Shown in pieces: positions 60,108 to 64,000 of a stretch of 64,000 bases of DNA. Made by a program: the position numbers and the translations under genes. The notes under the pieces were generated by a model. The model made no database searches. It had not been told where the DNA came from and saw nothing but the letters and a program-made list of their open reading frames with translations. The first letter of the stretch is position 1. Each line of letters opens with the position of its first letter. The DNA is from Ollibium composti (lineage in GTDB: Bacteria; Pseudomonadota; Alphaproteobacteria; Rhizobiales; Rhizobiaceae): positions 1 to 64,000 of the forward strand of contig NZ_SSNY01000001.1 in the NCBI RefSeq assembly GCF_004801285.1. The letters are read 5' to 3'.

Positions 60108-60153
60108 GCTTGCTCTGCATCGCATCGCCCAGCCGGACGGCAAGAACCCGCCC

Positions 60154-60975
60154 ATGAACCAGCCAGCCAGCACCAAGCCAGCCACCGCCGAAACCGCCCG
60201 GCAAGTCGTATCGGCCAAGAACCTCGGCCTCACCTTCCAGACCAACGACGGCCCTGTGCAGGCGCTGTCGAATGTCGACCTCACCATCGGCAAGGGCGAG
60301 TTCGTGTCGTTCATCGGCCCGTCCGGCTGCGGCAAGACCACGCTGCTGCGCGTCATCGCCGATCTGGAAAAGCCGACCTCCGGCTCGATCTCGATCAACG
60401 GCATGAGCGCCGAGCAGGCGCGCGAGGCGCGCGCCTACGGCTACGTCTTCCAAGCGGCGGCGCTGTTTCCATGGCGCACCATCGAACGCAACGTGGCGCT
60501 GCCGCTGGAGGTCATGGGATTGCCGCGGGCGGAGCAGGCGCAACGCATCGCCCGCACGCTGGACCTGGTCAACCTGAAGGGGTTCGAGAAGAAATATCCG
60601 TGGCAGCTTTCTGGCGGCATGCAGCAGCGCGCCTCCATCGCCCGCGCGCTCGCCTTCGATGCCGACCTGCTCCTGATGGACGAGCCGTTCGGGGCGCTGG
60701 ACGAGATCGTGCGCGACCACCTCAACGAGCAGTTGCTCGACCTGTGGGGGCGGACCTCCAAGACGATCTGCTTCGTCACCCATTCGATCCCGGAGGCGGT
60801 GTATCTGTCGACGCGCATCGTGGTGATGTCGCCGCGGCCGGGCCGCGTCACCGACGTGATCGAATCGACGCTGCCCAGGGAACGGCCGCTCGATATCCGC
60901 GAGACGCCGGAATTCCTCGCCATCGCCGCCCGCGTCCGCGACGGCCTCAGGGCAGGGCACAGCTATGAGGATTGA
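60154..60975 (+). CDS. ABC transporter ATPase (nitrate/taurine/thiamine-precursor type)
   Basis: A 273-residue ATPase with Walker A GPSGCGKTT, a short Q-loop VFQAAALFPWRTIERN, signature LSGGMQQR and Walker B LLLMDEPFGALDEI. FVTHSIPEAVYLSTRIVVMS is typical of the SsuB/TauB/ThiZ group. It drives the two permeases downstream with the NMT1-type binding protein. A 44-bp inverted repeat lies between it and the first permease. Confidence 0.9.
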   Translation: MNQPASTKPATAETARQVVSAKNLGLTFQTNDGPVQALSNVDLTIGKGEFVSFIGPSGCGKTTLLRVIADLEKPTSGSISINGMSAEQAREARAYGYVFQAAALFPWRTIERNVALPLEVMGLPRAEQAQRIARTLDLVNLKGFEKKYPWQLSGGMQQRASIARALAFDADLLLMDEPFGALDEIVRDHLNEQLLDLWGRTSKTICFVTHSIPEAVYLSTRIVVMSPRPGRVTDVIESTLPRERPLDIRETPEFLAIAARVRDGLRAGHSYED

Positions 60976-60989
60976 TATTGGAAAATTGT

Positions 60990-61119
60990 GGTACGTCCTT
61001 CGAGGCTCGCTGCGCTCGCACCTCAGGATGAGGGAGGCTGGCGCTCACCTGTCAGGAGAGACTGGCACAAACGGTCCTCATCCTGAGGTGCGAGCGCAGC
61101 GAGCCTCGAAGGACGCACC
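60990..61119. repeat. Long inverted repeat inside the transporter operon (family B)
   Basis: Arms 60990-61033 and 61076-61119 are inverse copies over 44 bp with one mismatch (40 bp perfect); the left arm contains TCCTTCGAGGCTCGCTGCGC and CACCTCAGGATGAGG. This type of sequence is, to my knowledge, dispersed in Mesorhizobium and Bradyrhizobium genomes. It fills the ATPase-permease gap and would fold into a very stable mRNA hairpin with a 42-nt loop. Confidence 0.9.
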
Positions 61120-61148
61120 GCAAATATTTTCGCCGGTTGGCGCCTGAC

Positions 61149-62027
61149 ATGGACTCTCTCCGCTCCAAGATCGTTCCCGTTTCCACCATCCTGGCCGGCA
61201 TCGTGGTGCTCTGGTACGTCTTCGCCGTGGTGCTCAACGCGCCGTTCCAGCGCGATCTCGACCGGCGCGCGGGCGAGACGCCGACGACGATGGAATTCGT
61301 CGTCAGGACGCTGGCGCAGAAGAAGCCGACGCTTCCGGCGCCGCACCAAGTGGCGCAGAATTTCTTCGAGAACACTTTCCTGCGCAAGGTCACCAGCGCC
61401 CGCAGCCTCGTCTACCATTCGTGGGCGACGCTGTCGTCGACGCTGCTCGGCTTTACCTTCGGCACGATCCTCGGCATCGTCATCGCTGTCGGCATCGTCC
61501 ATGTGACGACGCTCGACAAGAGCCTGATGCCATGGATCATCGCCTCGCAGACGATCCCCATCCTGGCGGTGGCGCCGATGATCATCGTGGTACTGGCCGC
61601 CGTCGGCATCACCGGGCTGATCCCCAAGGCGCTGATCTCGACGTATCTCTCCTTTTTCCCCGTCGCCGTCGGCATGGTGAAGGGGCTGCGCTCGCCCGAA
61701 CTCATGCATCTCGACCTGATGCACACCTATAATGCCAGCCGCGCGCAGATCTTCTGGAAGCTGCGCGTGCCGGCCTCGGTGCCGTTCCTGTTCGCCTCGA
61801 TGAAGGTCGCGGTCGCCGCCAGCCTCGTCGGCGCCATCGTCGGCGAACTGCCGACGGGTGCCGTTGCGGGCATCGGCGCCAAGCTGCTCGCCGGCGCTTA
61901 TTACAGCCAGACCATCGACATCTGGGCGGCGCTGGTCGCCGGTTCGGTGGTGGCAGCGCTTCTGGTGGCGGCGGTCGGGTTGGCCAGCCGCATCGTCGAG
62001 CGTGCCATGGGCGGGAGGCCGGCATGA
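61149..62027 (+). CDS. ABC transporter permease (SsuC/ThiX type)
   Basis: A 292-residue permease with about six helices; the first is VSTILAGIVVLWYVFAVVL. A periplasmic stretch of about 60 residues follows, then ASQTIPILAVAPMIIVVLAA, the conserved SsuC-type core. The EAA loop is in MHTYNASRAQIFWKLRVPAS. ATG 61149 is used; an in-frame TTG at 61137 lies 4 codons before. Its stop overlaps the next ATG (ATGA). Confidence 0.9.
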   Translation: MDSLRSKIVPVSTILAGIVVLWYVFAVVLNAPFQRDLDRRAGETPTTMEFVVRTLAQKKPTLPAPHQVAQNFFENTFLRKVTSARSLVYHSWATLSSTLLGFTFGTILGIVIAVGIVHVTTLDKSLMPWIIASQTIPILAVAPMIIVVLAAVGITGLIPKALISTYLSFFPVAVGMVKGLRSPELMHLDLMHTYNASRAQIFWKLRVPASVPFLFASMKVAVAASLVGAIVGELPTGAVAGIGAKLLAGAYYSQTIDIWAALVAGSVVAALLVAAVGLASRIVERAMGGRPA

Positions 62028-63181
62028 CGGCGCGGCTCAAGCCCTCATGGCAGGCGGCGCTTGCCCTGTTGCTGGTCGTGATCGCCCTCGTCCTCGGCGC
62101 CATGACGCAGCCGGAAGCCGATGCCTTTGCCAGTCCGGCGGCCGGCGTCGCCTATCCCTATCTCGGCACCAAAAGCGTGATCCTCGGCCTGATCGGCCTT
62201 GCGGCGCTGGGCTCGATGCTGCGCCTGCGGCCGCTCGCCGAGGCGCTGGTGCTGTTCGTCGGCGCGCATGGAGCCGCGTGGCTGCTGCTTGCCGGCATCG
62301 GCGGTTTCGAGGGAACGGCGAAGGCGCCTTATTATTGCGCGCTGACAGCCGCGTGGCTGCTCGGCTGGCGCTGCGTGGCCGTGCTGTCTTCCATGCGACC
62401 GGCCGAACGCTGGGAGCGGCTGGCACTGAACCTTGTCGTTCCGGCGCTGTTCGGCGCCTGGCTGCTGATCCTGTGGGAAGCGGTCGTGCGCGGCGCCGGC
62501 ATCCCCTTCATCCTCCTGCCGCCGCCGAGCGCCATCGGCGCGCGCATCGTCAACTCCTTGCCGATTCTCGGCGAGGACGTGCGCCAGACCATCTTCAAGG
62601 CAGTGCTGGTCGGCTATGTCGTCGGCTGCGCCGCCGGTTTCGTCGTCGCCATCCTAGCGGACCGCTTCCTGTTCCTGCGGCGCGGACTGATTCCGATCGG
62701 CAACCTCGTCTCGGCGCTGCCGATCATCGGCGTGGCGCCGATCATGGTCATGTGGTTCGGCTTCGATTGGCAGTCCAAGGCCGCCGTCGTCATCATCATG
62801 ACCTTCTTTCCGATGCTGGTGAACACGGTGGCGGGGCTGGCGGCGTCCAGCCACATGGAGCGCGACCTGATGCGCACCTATGCGTCGAGCTACTGGCAGA
62901 CGCTGTTCAAGCTCAGGCTGCCGGCGGCGGGCCCTTTCATCTTCAACGCGCTGAAGATCAATTCGACGCTGGCGCTGATCGGCGCCATCGTGGCCGAATT
63001 CTTCGGCACGCCGGTGGTCGGCATGGGCTTCCGCATCTCCACGGAAGTCGGGCGCATGAACATCGACATGGTATGGGCCGAAATCGCGGTTGCAGCCCTT
63101 GCGGGTTCGGTCTTTTATGGCGTGGTCGCGCTGTTGGAGAGAGCAGCCACGTTTTGGCATCCGTCTATCCGCGGGGGATAG
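62024..63181 (+). CDS. ABC transporter permease with extra N-terminal membrane domain
   Basis: A 385-residue permease. Residues 145-380 are a normal SsuC/ThiX-type domain (GNLVSALPIIGVAPIMVMWF; EAA loop in TYASSYWQTLFKLRLPAAGP). Residues 1-140 add about four further hydrophobic helices (ALALLLVVIALVLGAM, LGLIGLAALGSMLRL, LVLFVGAHGAAWLLLAGIG, ALTAAWLLGWRCVAVL), not usual in this family. ATG overlaps the previous stop. It should pair with the 292-residue permease. Confidence 0.88.
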   Translation: MTARLKPSWQAALALLLVVIALVLGAMTQPEADAFASPAAGVAYPYLGTKSVILGLIGLAALGSMLRLRPLAEALVLFVGAHGAAWLLLAGIGGFEGTAKAPYYCALTAAWLLGWRCVAVLSSMRPAERWERLALNLVVPALFGAWLLILWEAVVRGAGIPFILLPPPSAIGARIVNSLPILGEDVRQTIFKAVLVGYVVGCAAGFVVAILADRFLFLRRGLIPIGNLVSALPIIGVAPIMVMWFGFDWQSKAAVVIIMTFFPMLVNTVAGLAASSHMERDLMRTYASSYWQTLFKLRLPAAGPFIFNALKINSTLALIGAIVAEFFGTPVVGMGFRISTEVGRMNIDMVWAEIAVAALAGSVFYGVVALLERAATFWHPSIRGG

Positions 63182-63230
63182 GACGGTTTCAGGCAGGCAT
63201 GACAACCAACCAGAACCAGAGGGTAACGGC

Positions 63231-64000
63231 ATGAAAAAGCTTATCGTTTCTATGTTGGCGGGAGCAATGTCGCTGGCCGCTTTCCAGGCGATCGCCGCCG
63301 ACAAGGTGACGCTGCAGCTCAAGTGGGTCACGCAGGCGCAGTTCGCCGGCTACTATGTGGCCAAGGACAAGGGTTTCTACGAGGAGGAAGGCCTTGACGT
63401 CGACATCAAGCCCGGCGGCCCGGATATCGCGCCCGAGCAGGTGATCGCCGGCGGCGGCGCCGACGTCATCGTCACCTGGATGGCGGCGGCCCTTGCGGCG
63501 CGCGACAAGGGCGTCAACCTCGTCAACATCGCCCAGCCCTACAAGAAGGCGGGCATGGAACTGGTGTGCCCGAAGGACGGGCCGATCAAGACCGAAGCCG
63601 ACTTCAAGGGCCATACGCTCGGCGTCTGGTTCTTCGGCAACGAGTACCCGTTCTACGCCTGGATGCACAAGATCGGCCTGTCGACCGACGGCGGCCCGGA
63701 CGGCGTGACCGTGCTCAAGCAGAGCTTCGACGTGCAGCCGCTGATCCAGAAGCAGGCGGACTGCATCTCGGTCATGACCTACAACGAATACGGCCAAGTG
63801 CTCGACGCCGGCTACAAGCCGGAAGACCTGATCGTCTTCAACTACACGGCCATGGGCAACGACCTGCTTGAGGACGGCCTCTACGCGATGGAGGACAAGC
63901 TCAAGGACCCGGCCTTCGAGGACAAGATGGTGCGCTTCGTGCGTGCCTCGATGAAGGGCTGGAAATACGCCACCGAGCATGTCGACGAAGCCGCCGGCAT
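63231..64000 (+). CDS. ABC transporter substrate-binding protein, NMT1/THI5-like (3' truncated by window)
   Basis: 256 codons are visible and the frame is open to the window end. The signal peptide ends near AIA (residues 21-23). Mature DKVTLQLKWVTQAQFAGYYV and AKDKGFYEEEGLDVDIKPGG are the NMT1/THI5-like start, the group that includes binding proteins for thiamine-pyrimidine (HMP/formylaminopyrimidine) and riboflavin precursors. In this cluster the ligand is likely a pyrimidine, dihydropyrimidine or hydantoin-like compound, by inference from neighbours. ATG 63231 follows GAGGGTAACGGC. The C-terminus lies beyond the window. Confidence 0.9.
   Translation, partial: MKKLIVSMLAGAMSLAAFQAIAADKVTLQLKWVTQAQFAGYYVAKDKGFYEEEGLDVDIKPGGPDIAPEQVIAGGGADVIVTWMAAALAARDKGVNLVNIAQPYKKAGMELVCPKDGPIKTEADFKGHTLGVWFFGNEYPFYAWMHKIGLSTDGGPDGVTVLKQSFDVQPLIQKQADCISVMTYNEYGQVLDAGYKPEDLIVFNYTAMGNDLLEDGLYAMEDKLKDPAFEDKMVRFVRASMKGWKYATEHVDEAAG

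Noticed and set aside
60990..61119. Possible insertion sequence ends
   Set aside because: The arms enclose only 42 bp, with no transposase and no clear target duplication; it is a palindromic repeat.

Overview
The window looks like chromosome of a high-GC alphaproteobacterium of the order Hyphomicrobiales (Rhizobiales), most like Mesorhizobium or a close relative in Phyllobacteriaceae. The grounds are strong G/C third-position bias, many ABC-transporter operons, a RutR/PreTA pyrimidine cluster, and intergenic palindromes of kinds I associate with Mesorhizobium genomes. This assignment comes from content only; no rRNA or other marker is present. I saw no tRNA, rRNA, CRISPR array, insertion sequence, prophage or origin. 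Gene density is high and almost every gene is intact.

Layout. 1-42: 3' tail of an upstream gene. 309-7235: RpiR-type regulator divergent from a five-gene dipeptide/oligopeptide ABC operon. 7244-11401 (minus): M20 amidohydrolase, 3-oxoadipyl-CoA thiolase and 3-oxoadipate CoA-transferase (pcaF, pcaJ, pcaI), with a divergent IclR-type regulator (11538-12305) and a perfect palindrome between them. 12504-18069: polar amino-acid-type ABC operon carrying a GntR/FadR regulator and a phosphonate-monoester-hydrolase/sulfatase-like enzyme; its first permease gene seems to lack a standard start codon. 18088-19764: DUF3175 protein and an MFS carrier. 19778-25564 (minus): sulfate/thiosulfate uptake genes with two binding proteins, CysT, CysW, CysA and an Rrf2 regulator. 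25797-33592 (minus): PbpC and a large alpha-2-macroglobulin. 33904-40525: TamA and TamB. 40943-47456: a second peptide-type ABC operon with a Tat-exported binding protein and a fused double ATPase. 47584-49632: two lipoproteins and a VOC protein. 49854-64000: pyrimidine catabolism.

The last block reads as a complete reductive pyrimidine route. PreT and PreA reduce uracil/thymine, HydA opens the dihydropyrimidine ring, an M20 amidase releases beta-alanine (or its 2-methyl homologue), and a class III transaminase passes the amino group to pyruvate. A RutR homologue sits inside the block, RutR-like operator sequences lie before both preT and the transaminase, and an NMT1/THI5-type ABC transporter follows HydA in the same direction. 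Interspersed are a GFA-family protein between preT and preA, an Rrf2 regulator paired with an AhpD-like protein, and a NYN-domain protein.

Two patterns recur. Each of the four ABC operons that begins with a binding-protein gene has a different but strong hairpin directly after that gene, suggesting the binding-protein mRNA is stabilised or over-produced relative to the permeases. Three long inverted repeats (two of one family, one of another) sit in gaps between co-directional genes: pbpC/A2M, tamA/tamB, and inside the NMT1-type transporter operon. I found no unambiguous new system. The best leads are the apparent ATT-start permease, the hydrolase-bearing amino-acid-type operon, the RutR-like control of the pyrimidine block and the Rrf2 boxes in the sulfate cluster.
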